A stretch of DNA of 62,538 nucleotides from CAIVAT01 sp964455285 (GCA_964455285.1 CAYVVG010000016.1:1-62538), one strand, 5' to 3'; shown: positions 1 to 9,077, counted from the first letter of the stretch. The notes: generated by a model from the sequence alone, not told the origin. Made by a program: numbers and translations.

Positions 1-60
1 GTCGTGCCTGGTGCACACCGGCGATGATGCCTCATCCCCTGCACCCCTTTTCCCCGGGGA

Positions 61-80
61 GAAGGGGCCGGGGGTTGAGG
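61..80 (+). repeat. Copy of a G-rich dispersed element
   Basis: A G-rich stretch of the form GGGGCCGGGGG followed by TTGAGG lies just past the nadD stop codon. The same core occurs twice near 23510 and 23567 and once in opposite orientation at 57764-57780, always between genes. The remainder of bases 1-82 shows no gene; the left edge of the window cuts the intergenic region. Confidence 0.5.
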
Positions 81-82
81 GC

Positions 83-655
83 TCACGTATAAAAATTCAT
101 CTCCTGCACATACTTCCACACGTTCTCCGGCAGAAAGTGACGCATGTTCTTCCCCTCGTTGATTCCCTGCCGGATAAAGGAAGAGGAGAGGGTGATCAGG
201 GGGGCATCGACATGCTTTACCGAGGGATGGTTGTCGAAAGGAGTGGGGGGGACACCGGGCCGCGGGTAAAGATAGATGCTGTACTGACGGAGGATCTCCT
301 CGTAATTCTTCCATTTGTGGAAGGTGGCCAGGCTGTCGCTTCCAGCGATGAGGGAGAATTCCCTGCCGGGATGTTTTTCCGAAAGCCAGGTCAGGGTGTC
401 GATGGTGTAGGAGGGGCGGGGCATTTTGAATTCGATGTTCGAAGAACGGAAGCGCGGGTCATCCTCGATGGCCAGGTTTACCAGGGAAAGGCGGTGATGG
501 TCGGCCAGGAGGGTGGACTTGTCCTTCAACGGGTTCTGCGGGGAGACCACGAACCAAACCTGTTCCAGGCCGGTGAATTCAACCATGTAAGAGGCGATCA
601 TCAGGTGCCCGTTATGGACCGGGTTGAAGGAGCCGAAGAAGAGACCGGTTTTCAA
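83..655 (-). CDS. nadD: Nicotinate-nucleotide adenylyltransferase
   Basis: NadD transfers AMP from ATP to nicotinate mononucleotide, giving deamido-NAD in NAD synthesis in the cytoplasm. The 190-residue product has the nucleotidyltransferase fold signature GSFNPVHNGHL near the N-terminus (residues 8-18) and the second motif SSSFIR near residue 158, both expected in this family, and the length is typical. The start matching the family N-terminus (MKTGLFFGSF) is a TTG codon; no ATG is available nearby and no Shine-Dalgarno sequence is visible. It is the last gene of a minus-strand run yicC, gmk, T9SS protein, nadD. Gene order yicC-gmk-nadD is usual in Bacteroidetes, so the T9SS gene between gmk and nadD looks like an insertion. 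Confidence 0.95.
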   Translation of the reverse strand: MKTGLFFGSFNPVHNGHLMIASYMVEFTGLEQVWFVVSPQNPLKDKSTLLADHHRLSLVNLAIEDDPRFRSSNIEFKMPRPSYTIDTLTWLSEKHPGREFSLIAGSDSLATFHKWKNYEEILRQYSIYLYPRPGVPPTPFDNHPSVKHVDAPLITLSSSFIRQGINEGKNMRHFLPENVWKYVQEMNFYT

Positions 656-694
656 TTTACGATTTTCGATTTACGATTTCAGATTTCGGATTTG
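656..694. repeat. Degenerate TTTACGA heptamer repeat
   Basis: Several imperfect copies of a 7-bp unit TTTACGA / TTACGATTT lie directly upstream of the nadD start codon. The same unit occurs in cleaner form upstream of metK at 22116-22144 and as a single copy upstream of gmk near 3507. It replaces the normal leader sequence of nadD. Confidence 0.7.
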
Positions 695-735
695 AATGAT
701 TTAATTTGACATTTGGTTCTGATGGTTGCGGGAGT

Positions 736-2919
736 TCAATCCCGGTCAGACTGGCCGATCCGGACGGCTTTTCCGGTCAGGATCCGTGAACCCGCCCTGA
801 TCCTGATGATCCAGATCCCGGGTGCAAGATCTCCTGCGTTGAGAAGATCGGCATTGTCCCCCTGTTTTTTTATACCCAGATCCTTTGAAAATTGCCTGAT
901 CCCCCGGATGTCATATAATTCCAGTGTTGCATGGGCTGGCCCATCCAGGCGGTAATGCAGCGTGGTTTCCGTGCGGAAAGGATTCGGAATTGCTACGCAG
1001 GCACTCTCGTCAATCAGGTTTCCTTCAGGTTTCTCCGGAACGGAAACCACCCCGCCCGACTTTGTGCTGAGCAGCATTCCTCCGACACCGGTGATAAATC
1101 CGTTCAGTTCACTGGTAAAGAAGATGCTCTGCTGCGGCTGGTGGGTCCCGATGAACTGGTCGGCCCAGGTGAGCCCGGCATCGGTGCTCCGGAGAGAATA
1201 CCCATCGCTCCCGCTGATCCATAGAATGTTGTTCGTAACGAATTGTACGTGAGTGTATTCTCTGAAAGCACCCACCTGGGATACGGTCCAGGTTTCACCA
1301 TAATCGGTTGACCGGTAAATTTTACTGTGTCCGGAAACCGCGATGCCCACTCCGTTCGTATTGAAAGCAATGTCGGATAAGTTCTCCCCCGCTTCCGAAT
1401 GTTTTTCTGTCCATGTCGATCCGCTATCGGTCGATTTCAGGATCTTTCCCCAGCTTGTAACGGCAACGAGCATCGATTCGTTCAAGGCGGCGGCACCCAT
1501 GAAATGGTAGGTTCCCGGACAGGGGATCGTGGTCCAGGAATTTCCCTGGTCGGTCGATCTGGCTAAAAATCCGTATGCCCCGAAAATATAACCGGTGTTG
1601 GCTGTCGGGAAGAGGATCCGCATCAGGTTCGAGGTCGTTCCCAGGTTGATTGGCGCCCAATCCGCTCCGCCGTTGGTCGTTTTAAAGGCAGTTCCATACC
1701 CTCCCACCTCAAGGATGGATCCGGGAGAAAAATAGTGGGCCGAGTAGATGACCATGGTATTGTCCGGGATCGTGTTGTTACTCCAGGTCTCTCCTCCGTT
1801 GGTGGTCATGAAATATTTTCCCCAGTCGCCCCCGACAAAGCCATGCTGCGTATCAAGGAATTGGATCGAATAGTAATCTTCGCAGGAATCATCGCTGATA
1901 TAATTCCAGTGAACCCCGCCGTCGGTGGTTTTCATCAGCCTTCCGAAGTTGCCGCACATCCATCCGTTCGATGCATCGGCAAAACATATACCGGTTAACA
2001 CACCGAAGGAAAGTTCACCGGGTATAAAGCTCCAGCCCTGGCCACCGTTGACGGTTTTAATATAGGTCTCCTCAGAACCGCAGGCGTAGCCGGTATTGGC
2101 ATTGGTGAACCGGATGGAATAAAGATTCGAATTTGTGACTTTATCCTGGACACTCCAGGTGGCGCCTCCGTTGGTGGTTTTTAGCACGGTGCCCGAATAG
2201 CCGCATATATACCCTGTCTGGTCGTCAGGGAAATGGATCGACCGGAGCATTTTGTTGACGCCGGATCCCTGCTGGGTCCATGAAGCGCCGCCATTGACGG
2301 TCTTTATGATGATGCCGTTGTCACCGGCTGCCCACCCGGTCTGATCGTCGGTAAAAAAGATGCTGAAGAGATTCTGCGTAGTGCCGGAGTTCAGGATACT
2401 CCATGTTTCGCCGCCATCGGTCGATTTCAGGATGACCCCGCCCGTTCCACAGGCATAGGCAACACCAGCCGAACAGTAATGAACGCATTCCAGGGGATTT
2501 GTCACCGGGCATGACTTGACGGACCAGGTAGATCCGGCATCGGTCGTCTTCAGGATGGTGCCCGGATCCCCGACCGCAATGCCGTTGGCAGTACCTGAGA
2601 AACTGACACTCAGCAGAAAGGAGGCGGTTTGGGGAGGGAGAATCACCCATGTCAATCCCATGTCGGTAGTCTTGAGTACGGTTCCGTATGCGCCAACAGC
2701 AACGTAGGTATACGAATCCAGGGCGCATCCTCCGAACAACCCGTTGCCTTGCGGGCGGGGATTCTGCCAGGTCCAGGGTAACTGGCCACAAGCTGCATCA
2801 GACCATAATGATAAAGCAATCAGGGCCATGACAACGCTCCATCGCGTTGCGTTGATCACGACACGGGACTTGAATTCCGCAAAGAAATGTGGAACCGGAA
2901 TTTGAAAAACGCTGCTCAT
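736..2919 (-). CDS. Secreted Ycf48-like beta-propeller protein with T9SS sorting domain
   Basis: A 727-residue secreted protein of unknown substrate. After an N-terminal hydrophobic segment (about residues 26-46, ending AACGQ) there is a long series of repeats of the form GTVLKTTDGGxTW, about every 40-45 residues; this is the BNR/Ycf48 photosystem-II-assembly-like propeller signature common in Bacteroidetes exported proteins. The last 80 residues contain an IPNPF motif followed by LAPGIWIIRI, typical of the T9SS type A sorting domain, so the protein is probably exported through the T9SS and anchored or released at the surface. It starts 11 bp after the gmk stop codon and is probably cotranscribed with it. 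The signal peptide is preceded by an unusually long basic N-terminus, so a start at the internal Met 31 is possible but would leave a short signal. Confidence 0.85.
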   Translation of the reverse strand: MSSVFQIPVPHFFAEFKSRVVINATRWSVVMALIALSLWSDAACGQLPWTWQNPRPQGNGLFGGCALDSYTYVAVGAYGTVLKTTDMGLTWVILPPQTASFLLSVSFSGTANGIAVGDPGTILKTTDAGSTWSVKSCPVTNPLECVHYCSAGVAYACGTGGVILKSTDGGETWSILNSGTTQNLFSIFFTDDQTGWAAGDNGIIIKTVNGGASWTQQGSGVNKMLRSIHFPDDQTGYICGYSGTVLKTTNGGATWSVQDKVTNSNLYSIRFTNANTGYACGSEETYIKTVNGGQGWSFIPGELSFGVLTGICFADASNGWMCGNFGRLMKTTDGGVHWNYISDDSCEDYYSIQFLDTQHGFVGGDWGKYFMTTNGGETWSNNTIPDNTMVIYSAHYFSPGSILEVGGYGTAFKTTNGGADWAPINLGTTSNLMRILFPTANTGYIFGAYGFLARSTDQGNSWTTIPCPGTYHFMGAAALNESMLVAVTSWGKILKSTDSGSTWTEKHSEAGENLSDIAFNTNGVGIAVSGHSKIYRSTDYGETWTVSQVGAFREYTHVQFVTNNILWISGSDGYSLRSTDAGLTWADQFIGTHQPQQSIFFTSELNGFITGVGGMLLSTKSGGVVSVPEKPEGNLIDESACVAIPNPFRTETTLHYRLDGPAHATLELYDIRGIRQFSKDLGIKKQGDNADLLNAGDLAPGIWIIRIRAGSRILTGKAVRIGQSDRD

Positions 2920-2930
2920 AACACGGTTGT

Positions 2931-3506
2931 TTAAGGAATTTGATCTTTTTCAAGAAATCCTTTAACCAACTCTACGATTTCCTGGCACTTTACTTCCAGG
3001 TTATCGTTGATGATGATCCGGTCGAAGCGATCGGCAAAAGTCAGCTCGTAGGCCGCCTTGTCGACTCTTTTTTTCAGCGATTCGGGTGATTCGGTGCCCC
3101 TTTTCCGCAGCCGGTTTTCCAGTTCTTCGATAGACGGCGGGTGGATGAATATACCAAGGCCTACGTCTCCGAAATATTTTTTCAGGTTCAGTGCCCCCAC
3201 CACATCCACGTCGAAGATCGGCGTCCGGCCAAGCGCCCATATGCGCTCCATCTCCGACTTCAGGGTGCCGTAATAACTTCCGGGATAAACCTCCTGCCAT
3301 TCAATGAATTCGTTGCGCAGGATCCGTCCCTGGAAGTCCTCCGCCGAGATGAAGTAATAGTCTTTTCCATCGGTTTCCTCCTCCCTCCGGGTGCGGCTGC
3401 ATGCCGACACCGAGAATTCCAGCTCCGGCAAGGTTCGCAGGAGATGCTTCACGATCGTGGTCTTGCCGGCCCCCGACGGCGCCGAAACGATGATGGCCCT
3501 TCCCAT
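2931..3506 (-). CDS. gmk: Guanylate kinase
   Basis: Gmk phosphorylates GMP to GDP with ATP in the cytoplasm. The 191-residue protein has the P-loop SAPSGAGKTT at residues 8-17, the GMP-binding segment around SRTRREEETDGKDY, and the family's lid region; length is standard. It follows yicC after a 192-bp gap filled with tandem repeats and is followed 11 bp later by the Ycf48-like gene. The ATG start matches the family N-terminus. No Shine-Dalgarno sequence or -7 box is visible immediately upstream, so it may rely on read-through from yicC across the repeats. Confidence 0.96.
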   Translation of the reverse strand: MGRAIIVSAPSGAGKTTIVKHLLRTLPELEFSVSACSRTRREEETDGKDYYFISAEDFQGRILRNEFIEWQEVYPGSYYGTLKSEMERIWALGRTPIFDVDVVGALNLKKYFGDVGLGIFIHPPSIEELENRLRKRGTESPESLKKRVDKAAYELTFADRFDRIIINDNLEVKCQEIVELVKGFLEKDQIP

Positions 3507-3518
3507 TTACGATTTTTC

Positions 3519-3642
3519 AGGCATTAGGCAATAGTAACAGGCAATAGGCAATAGGCAATAGGCAATAGGCAATAGGCATTAGGCATTAGGCATTAGGCAA
3601 TAGGCATTAGGCAATAGGTAATAGGCATTAGGCAATAGACAT
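3519..3642. repeat. Heptamer tandem repeat GGCAATA/GGCATTA
   Basis: About 17 tandem copies of a 7-bp unit alternating between GGCAATA and GGCATTA fill the gap between yicC and gmk. The two unit variants are interspersed, which suggests repeated slippage and local homogenisation. No open reading frame crosses it. Confidence 0.9.
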
Positions 3643-3657
3643 TATTTAATATCAATC

Positions 3658-3699
3658 ATCAGCACATCAGCACATCAGCACATCAGCACATCAGCACAT
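3658..3699. repeat. Octamer tandem repeat CAGCACAT
   Basis: Five perfect copies of the 8-bp unit CAGCACAT run directly into the yicC stop codon. It is a different unit from the adjoining heptamer array, with only about 15 bp between the two. Confidence 0.9.
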
Positions 3700-4583
3700 T
3701 AAAGAATATTCCCCAACTGCTCCCGGATCTTCTCCAGTTCATCCTTCATCTGCACCACCCGTTTCTGAATTCCCGCTTCGGCGGCTTTCGATCCGATGGT
3801 GTTGATCTCTCGGCCCATCTCCTGGACCAGGAATCCGAGTTTCTTGCCTTGCGAAACCGGTTCCGCAAGGGTTTCCAGGAAATAGTCGCAATGCTTTTTC
3901 AGCCTTACCTTTTCCTCCGTGATATCCAGCTTCTCGATATAAAAGATCAGTTCATGCTCGAACCGGTCGGGATCGGGCGACTTCACCGTCAGGTCGGCGG
4001 CCATCCGGCCGAAATCGGCACGGATGCGTTCCCGGAGACTGGCCGTCCTGCCCGATTCAAGCGGGGTGACCTCATCGAGATAGGCCAGGATAAATTGCAC
4101 GCGCGCAGCGATGTCCTTCTCCAGGATGGCTCCTTCCCCCCGGCGGAATTCGTCGGCCCGCGCGATCGCCTCCCGGATGGCCGTGAATACCGCCGGCCAG
4201 TCGTCGTCGAGGATCTCATCGCGGCCCGACTGAAGCACATCCGGCATTCGAAGGACCTGGGCAAAAAGTTCGGCGCCGGCGGATTCGCCCAATTCGGCCG
4301 CCAGGCTTTTCAATTCGGCATGATAGGACCGGGCCAGGAGTCGGTTGATCGAAATGCCGGCTGCTTCGCTGTTCGCCTCCACCCCGATATAGCATTCTAC
4401 TTTGCCCCGCTCCAGCTGTTGGGTCAGCAACTGCCGGATCTCCCACTCCTTCTCCCGCAGCGACCCGGGGATCTTCAGGATCAGGTCAAGCTGCTTGCTG
4501 TTCAGGGTCTTTACCTCGATGGTCAGTGTCCGGCCGGTAATTTCGGCCGAGGCCTTCCCGAACCCGGTCATGGATTTGATCAT
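3699..4583 (-). CDS. yicC: YicC family endoribonuclease
   Basis: A 294-residue member of the YicC family (YicC_N plus DUF1732 C-terminal domain), cytoplasmic proteins with reported endoribonuclease activity. The N-terminus IKSMTGFGKA is the family hallmark, as is the C-terminal segment around GREINTIGSKA (about residues 258-268), which is nearly invariant. Length is as expected. It is the first gene of the minus-strand run with gmk; yicC-gmk adjacency is widely conserved. A -7 box (TAAGTTTG) lies 15 bp upstream of the ATG, so the transcript would have a very short leader. The divergent phospholipase D gene starts about 100 bp away. Confidence 0.93.
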   Translation of the reverse strand: MIKSMTGFGKASAEITGRTLTIEVKTLNSKQLDLILKIPGSLREKEWEIRQLLTQQLERGKVECYIGVEANSEAAGISINRLLARSYHAELKSLAAELGESAGAELFAQVLRMPDVLQSGRDEILDDDWPAVFTAIREAIARADEFRRGEGAILEKDIAARVQFILAYLDEVTPLESGRTASLRERIRADFGRMAADLTVKSPDPDRFEHELIFYIEKLDITEEKVRLKKHCDYFLETLAEPVSQGKKLGFLVQEMGREINTIGSKAAEAGIQKRVVQMKDELEKIREQLGNIL

Positions 4584-4597
4584 TCCGCCTTTTTTAG

Positions 4598-4605
4598 CAA
4601 ACTTA
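4598..4605 (-). promoter_or_regulatory. Bacteroidetes -7 box for yicC
   Basis: TAAGTTTG on the minus strand matches TAnnTTTG and lies 15 bp upstream of the yicC start. No clear -33 TTTG was seen at the usual 19-21 bp spacing. Confidence 0.5.
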
Positions 4606-4637
4606 CGGAAAAATTCTCCAACCCCTCCCTTCGGCTG

Positions 4638-4666
4638 TTGATGGATTTACCATTTTAGTACTTTTG
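4638..4666 (+). promoter_or_regulatory. Bacteroidetes promoter for the phospholipase D gene
   Basis: TACTTTTG at 4659-4666 matches the -7 box TAnnTTTG, with a partial -33 element (GTTG, 4637-4640) 18 bp upstream. The ATG of the downstream gene follows 20 bp after the -7 box. It is the best two-part promoter match among those listed. Confidence 0.55.
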
Positions 4667-4686
4667 GGGAGAGAAGGCCGAACGGC

Positions 4687-5751
4687 ATGCAGTACAGGAT
4701 CATTGACGATACGCTGAAATACTATACGCTGATGCTCAACGATATAGAGCAGGCGAAAGAGTATATTTTCCTGGAAACCTACAAATTCTCCAACGATCAC
4801 ATGGGGATCCGCTTCCGCGATGCGCTGACCCGCCGGGCCCGCGAAGGGGTGAAGGTCAAGATCCTGATCGACTCGTGGGGCAAGGGACCCGTTTCGGAGA
4901 CATTTTTTGCCGACCTGACCGCGCATGGCGGAGAGGTTCGTTTTTTCGAGAAGATCACGATCAATACCGACGTATTCACACGCGGCCACCGGCGCGACCA
5001 CCGCAAGATCGTCGTAATCGACGACGGGGTCAGTTACATCGGTTCGGCCAACATCACCGGTTACAACCTGAACTGGAGAGAACTTTGCCTGCGGATGGAA
5101 GGTGAGATCGCCGTTGCCTTCAAGAAGGTCTTTCTGGAAAACTACAACGCGTACAACCCGTTCCTCATCACGAAAAAAGCGGCCTATACCCGGAAGATCC
5201 GCTTCGGCGATTTCGAGATCATCCGCGACGTTCCCTCCATCCAGTTCCAGCGCCTGCGGAAAAGGTACACCCAGCTCATCCGCCAGGCTGCCCGGTCGGT
5301 GGTCATTGAAACCCCGTACTTCCTTCCCGGGTTCCAGTTGCGCAAATCGCTGATGGAGGCGAGCGGCCGGGGTGTCGAGGTGCAGGTGATCATGCCCAAA
5401 CATTCCGACGTCAGGATGATCGACATCCTGCGGAACAAGTACCTGGGTTTGCTTCACAATGCCGGAGTCAATCTCCTGTTCTACCTGCCGCATAACCTTC
5501 ATGCCAAGCTGCTGGTCATCGACGATGAGATCTTCTCGGTTTCCAGTGCCAATTTCGATTACCGCAGCTTCCGTTACCAGTACGAGATCGCACTCATCGG
5601 GACTGATGCGGGGATACTCTCCCAGCTCCGGACGCATATCGCCGAGACGGTCAGGAATTCGCAGGGCCTCGATTACCTCGAATGGAAACGCCGGCCGCTG
5701 ATCGAAAAGATATTCGAGTGGATTTTATTGCCCTTCCGCCACTTTTTCTGA
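4687..5751 (+). CDS. Phospholipase D family cardiolipin synthase-like protein
   Basis: A 354-residue protein with two HKD motifs, H105-x-K107-x4-D112 (in HRKIVVIDD) and H272-x-K274 (in LHAKLLVIDD), each followed by the GSANI or SSANFD segment typical of the PLD superfamily. This points to a phosphatidyltransferase such as cardiolipin synthase B type, making cardiolipin from phosphatidylglycerol or related lipids at the inner membrane. It lacks the two N-terminal membrane helices of ClsA and so resembles the shorter ClsB/ClsC forms; membrane contact may come from the hydrophobic C-terminus (FEWILLPFRHFF). It is divergent from yicC and its 3' end overlaps the convergent transporter gene by 27 bp. 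Confidence 0.88.
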   Translation: MQYRIIDDTLKYYTLMLNDIEQAKEYIFLETYKFSNDHMGIRFRDALTRRAREGVKVKILIDSWGKGPVSETFFADLTAHGGEVRFFEKITINTDVFTRGHRRDHRKIVVIDDGVSYIGSANITGYNLNWRELCLRMEGEIAVAFKKVFLENYNAYNPFLITKKAAYTRKIRFGDFEIIRDVPSIQFQRLRKRYTQLIRQAARSVVIETPYFLPGFQLRKSLMEASGRGVEVQVIMPKHSDVRMIDILRNKYLGLLHNAGVNLLFYLPHNLHAKLLVIDDEIFSVSSANFDYRSFRYQYEIALIGTDAGILSQLRTHIAETVRNSQGLDYLEWKRRPLIEKIFEWILLPFRHFF

Positions 5752-6642
5752 AGCAGTTTCCTTGCGGTTGGCCAGGTTGACCACGTACACACCGGCGAAA
5801 ATAAGCAGGGCCGCCAGGATCCGGGCCGGGGTGATCGCCGCCTGCCCCGCGGTGACCGACATCACGGCGGCAATGAAGGGTTGGAGATAGCTGTAATAGC
5901 TCACCACGCTGAGCGAAACGTGCTTTACGGCAAAGTTGATGAGAAGGTAGGCGACAACCGTGCACAGGACAACGATGAAGGCAAGTGCCGACCAGCTGGC
6001 CGGGGTGACCGATGCAAGGTCGATCTCCAGGGCCGGTTTCAGCGAAAACGGGAGAATAAAAACAAATCCGAACAGGGAGACCCATTTCAGGATGGTGGAG
6101 GTGTGGTATTTCCGGGTCATGGGCTTGATCAGCACCAGGTAGAGCGCGTAGAAGACCATGTTGGAAAACACCAGGAAATTGCCCAGCATGTGCCGGCTGT
6201 CGAACCGGATGCTGTTCCCATACACGATCAGGATGATGGCTCCGGTGGCGCCGAGCGCGATCCCGCCCGATTTCAGCCATGTCACCTTTTCTCCCAGCAC
6301 AAGGCTGGCCATGATGACTACCAGGACCGGGTTCAGCACGTGGATCAGGGAGGCGTCGACCGGGTTGGTCAGGTTCAATCCTTCATAGAACAGCGTCTGG
6401 TTCAGGGCGAAACCAAAGAGCCCGCACAGGGCGAGCTTGATCAGGTCGCGGCGTTCGACCTTTTCCGGAACGAAGAGCCGCTGGAACAGGTAGAAAATGA
6501 CGCTTCCGCCGAGCAGCCGCAGGAATATGAGCTGCATCGGCGAAAAGGCGCCCGGCATCAGGCTCTTGGCAATGGAATAATGCATGCCGAAAATGAGCGT
6601 GGTGCCGATCAGCGCCAGGTGCGCCCGGGGAAGGTATCGCAT
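5725..6642 (-). CDS. DMT-family (EamA) transporter
   Basis: A 305-residue inner-membrane protein with about ten hydrophobic helices arranged as two EamA repeats; the first repeat ends near residue 145 (GGIALGATGAIILIVYG) and the second near residue 290. This is the drug/metabolite exporter architecture (RhaT/YdcZ-like). The substrate cannot be read from sequence. It begins 4 bp after the hsp20 stop codon and is probably cotranscribed with it, while its 3' end overlaps that of the phospholipase D gene. Confidence 0.9.
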   Translation of the reverse strand: MRYLPRAHLALIGTTLIFGMHYSIAKSLMPGAFSPMQLIFLRLLGGSVIFYLFQRLFVPEKVERRDLIKLALCGLFGFALNQTLFYEGLNLTNPVDASLIHVLNPVLVVIMASLVLGEKVTWLKSGGIALGATGAIILIVYGNSIRFDSRHMLGNFLVFSNMVFYALYLVLIKPMTRKYHTSTILKWVSLFGFVFILPFSLKPALEIDLASVTPASWSALAFIVVLCTVVAYLLINFAVKHVSLSVVSYYSYLQPFIAAVMSVTAGQAAITPARILAALLIFAGVYVVNLANRKETASEKVAEGQ

Positions 6643-6646
6643 CCCC

Positions 6647-7072
6647 TCAGGAGATCTTGATCTCCTTCTTCATCTCCACTTTTGCCTCCTCTTTCTTCGG
6701 AAGTTCGACAGTCAGGATGCCGTTCATATAATCGGCCTTGATCTTCTCCAGGTCGATGGTCTTGGGCAGGGTGAACGACCGGCTGAACGAACCGTAGTAA
6801 AACTCCTTGCGTGAATAGTTCTTCCCCTCTTCCCGGTTCTCGTCATTCACCTCGGCACAGATGGTGAGGATGTTGTTCTCCAGGTTGATCTTGAAATCCT
6901 CCTTCTGCATGCCCGGAGCGGCGATCTCCAGGTGGAACGAATCGTTTTTTTCAATAATGTTGGCGGCCGGATCGGTGAAACGCTTGCCAAAAAAATCGCC
7001 AAGGTCGTTGTCGAAAATGTTGCTTACCATATCGGCCAGCGGATTCCTGTGTTGCCATTTGATCATTGTCAT
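6647..7072 (-). CDS. Hsp20/alpha-crystallin small heat shock protein
   Basis: A 141-residue ATP-independent holdase chaperone. The alpha-crystallin domain spans about residues 36-135: AAPGMQKEDFKINL, then the YGSFSRSFTLP and GILTVELPK segments that are diagnostic of the family. Length fits bacterial Hsp20. Unlike most genes here it has a strong Shine-Dalgarno sequence, AGGAGG, 8 bp before the first ATG, which favours that start over the Met at codon 3. The EamA exporter follows after 4 bp. Confidence 0.95.
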   Translation of the reverse strand: MTMIKWQHRNPLADMVSNIFDNDLGDFFGKRFTDPAANIIEKNDSFHLEIAAPGMQKEDFKINLENNILTICAEVNDENREEGKNYSRKEFYYGSFSRSFTLPKTIDLEKIKADYMNGILTVELPKKEEAKVEMKKEIKIS

Positions 7073-7080
7073 GGTAGGGT

Positions 7081-7086
7081 CCTCCT
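7081..7086 (-). promoter_or_regulatory. Strong Shine-Dalgarno site for hsp20
   Basis: AGGAGG on the minus strand, 8 bp upstream of the hsp20 ATG. It decides the start codon and stands out because most genes in this window lack such a site. Confidence 0.75.
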
Positions 7087-7221
7087 ATGTTTTGTTTTTT
7101 GATGGGTTTGTTGCCCCCTGCAGATCAAACGATATACCACGCCGGCACATAACGAAACAATCGGCCAAAATGACAGCATTGATCGAATTGCACGTGCCAA
7201 TATGGCACTTCAACGGTTTGC

Positions 7222-8028
7222 TCACAGGTGTCGTTCATGACCCTGACGGGTAAGTTCCTTCAGGGTGAGATCATGCACGCGGGTGGCGAGTTCCTTTGCA
7301 TCCATCCTGTCCATCTGCTCCGGAGGAATGGGGTCGAGCACAGTCACCGATATTTGGTGGTTCCTATGGATCAGGAAACCCCCTTTGCGGATGGCCCGGA
7401 AAGTGCCCCCGACCACCACCGGCAGCACGGAGGTCTTCGTTTCCAGCGCCAGCCGGAATGCGCCGGTCTTGTAAGGCTGCAGGTGACCGTCGCGGGTTCG
7501 GGTTCCTTCGGGGAACAGCATGACGGGGTTGCCTGACCGGATCGCGGCCGCCGCCCGGTCCATCATCTGCAGTTTGCTCCTTCCCCGTGCCCGCTCGATC
7601 GGGATATAGCCGTTCAGCGCCATGTTCCAACCGATGAAGGGAATCCGGAAAAGATCGCGTTTCGCCACCCACTTGAAATGACGGTGCAACCGGAACAGAA
7701 CCAGGATGTCGACCCCCGACGAATGGTTGGATACCATCACATACAATTGCCGGGGATCGATCTTTTCCCTTCCCCGGATATGCACGGTCCAGTAAGGATT
7801 GATCCCCAGGATCAGGTCCGACCACAGGCAGGTGAACTGGTGCAGCATGTATCTCCGCGGGTCGAAGGGCAGGGTGACCAGCCAGATCAGCAGGGCAACC
7901 GGGAACAGGATCCCTGAAAACAGGAACAGGGTGAACCAGAAATAGCAGGAAACCAACACCTGCCCCGGGTTACCGCCCTCCGCCCGGTCAGTGTTCTCCA
8001 CGGTCTCCATATTTCCTCCACTTTTCAA
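7222..8028 (-). CDS. plsC: 1-acyl-sn-glycerol-3-phosphate acyltransferase (PlsC family)
   Basis: Adds an acyl chain to lysophosphatidic acid to give phosphatidic acid at the inner membrane, or acts on a related lipid. The 268-residue protein has N-terminal hydrophobic segments (about residues 24-54), the catalytic H-x4-D motif in NHSSGVD (H102, D107) and the substrate-binding motif FPEGTR (172-177). The first ATG lies 41 bp inside the 3' end of rluD; a second in-frame ATG at codon 7 would shorten the overlap to 23 bp. Either way it is translationally close to rluD and likely cotranscribed. Confidence 0.92.
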   Translation of the reverse strand: MKSGGNMETVENTDRAEGGNPGQVLVSCYFWFTLFLFSGILFPVALLIWLVTLPFDPRRYMLHQFTCLWSDLILGINPYWTVHIRGREKIDPRQLYVMVSNHSSGVDILVLFRLHRHFKWVAKRDLFRIPFIGWNMALNGYIPIERARGRSKLQMMDRAAAAIRSGNPVMLFPEGTRTRDGHLQPYKTGAFRLALETKTSVLPVVVGGTFRAIRKGGFLIHRNHQISVTVLDPIPPEQMDRMDAKELATRVHDLTLKELTRQGHERHL

Positions 8029-9055
8029 TGACCGCAGCCAGGTCGGCAGGGTAGTCCGAATCGAAATACACGTATTGGCCTGTGGCGGGATGGATAAATC
8101 CCAGCGATTTGGCGTGCAGCGCCTGGCGCGGAAGAATGTCGAAGCAGTTATCGATGAACTGCCTGTATTTGCTGAAGGTGGTTCCTTTCAGGATCCGGGA
8201 TCCACCGTAACTTTCATCATTGAAGAGAGGGTGGCCCACCGATTGGAAATGGACCCGGATCTGGTGGGTCCTGCCGGTCTCCAAACGGCATTCCACCAGG
8301 GTGACATAACCAAGCCGTTCGAGCACGCGGTAGTGGGTCACCGCACGCCGTCCCTTGTCGGGGTCTTCATACACGGCCTGCACCAACCGGTTCCGGATAT
8401 CGCGACCGATGTTGGCATCAATCGTGTCTTCATCCTTTTCCATGTTCCCCCATACAAGCGCCACGTAGGTGCGGTCGATGGTATGGTCGAAGAACTGCCT
8501 GGCCAGTTTCGACTGCACCAGTTCGTTCTTGGCTACCAGCAGGATCCCGCTGGTATCCTTGTCGATGCGGTGGACCAGATATGGCCGTGCCTCCGGCTCT
8601 CCGGGCCGGTGGTGGAGGAGATGATACAGCAGGGCGTTCTGCAAGGTTCCGTGGAAATTACCATGCCCCGGATGGACCACCATGCCCGGCGCCTTGTTCA
8701 CCACCAGGATATCGGTGTCCTCATAAACAACCGAGATGGGGATATTTTCGGGATAGATCTCGGTATCGCGGGGTGGATAAGCCAGCACGATGGTGATCAC
8801 ATCGAGCGGTTTGATGCGGGCATTGGGCTTCACCACGCGGTCGTTGACGAGGATGTTCCCGGCCCTGGCCGAATTCTGGATCCTGTTTCGCGAGGCATTC
8901 CCGATCTTATGGGTCAGGTACTTGTCAATGCGCAGGGGTTCCTGGCCCCGGTCAACCACGAAGCGGAAATGCTCGTAGAGTTCTCCCCCTTCCTCGCCAA
9001 CGCCGTCGGCCCCGGTTTCGGGAATGTCGTCGGAATTGCGCAACTCTTCCGTCAT
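7988..9055 (-). CDS. rluD: RluD-type 23S rRNA pseudouridine synthase
   Basis: Converts uridines of 23S rRNA to pseudouridine. An S4 RNA-binding domain (about residues 40-100) precedes the catalytic domain with HRIDKDTSG, whose aspartate (D165 with this start) is the nucleophile; RLETGRTHQIRVH is the second family signature. The chosen ATG gives 355 residues and leaves 22 bp after the upstream gene; an alternative start at 9088 would overlap that gene by 11 bp and add 11 unusual residues. Gene neighbourhood with the PASTA protein and ddl is common in Bacteroidetes. Confidence 0.93.
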   Translation of the reverse strand: MTEELRNSDDIPETGADGVGEEGGELYEHFRFVVDRGQEPLRIDKYLTHKIGNASRNRIQNSARAGNILVNDRVVKPNARIKPLDVITIVLAYPPRDTEIYPENIPISVVYEDTDILVVNKAPGMVVHPGHGNFHGTLQNALLYHLLHHRPGEPEARPYLVHRIDKDTSGILLVAKNELVQSKLARQFFDHTIDRTYVALVWGNMEKDEDTIDANIGRDIRNRLVQAVYEDPDKGRRAVTHYRVLERLGYVTLVECRLETGRTHQIRVHFQSVGHPLFNDESYGGSRILKGTTFSKYRQFIDNCFDILPRQALHAKSLGFIHPATGQYVYFDSDYPADLAAVIEKWRKYGDRGEH

Positions 9056-9077
9056 GAGGGTGGCGGTTGTGAGAAAG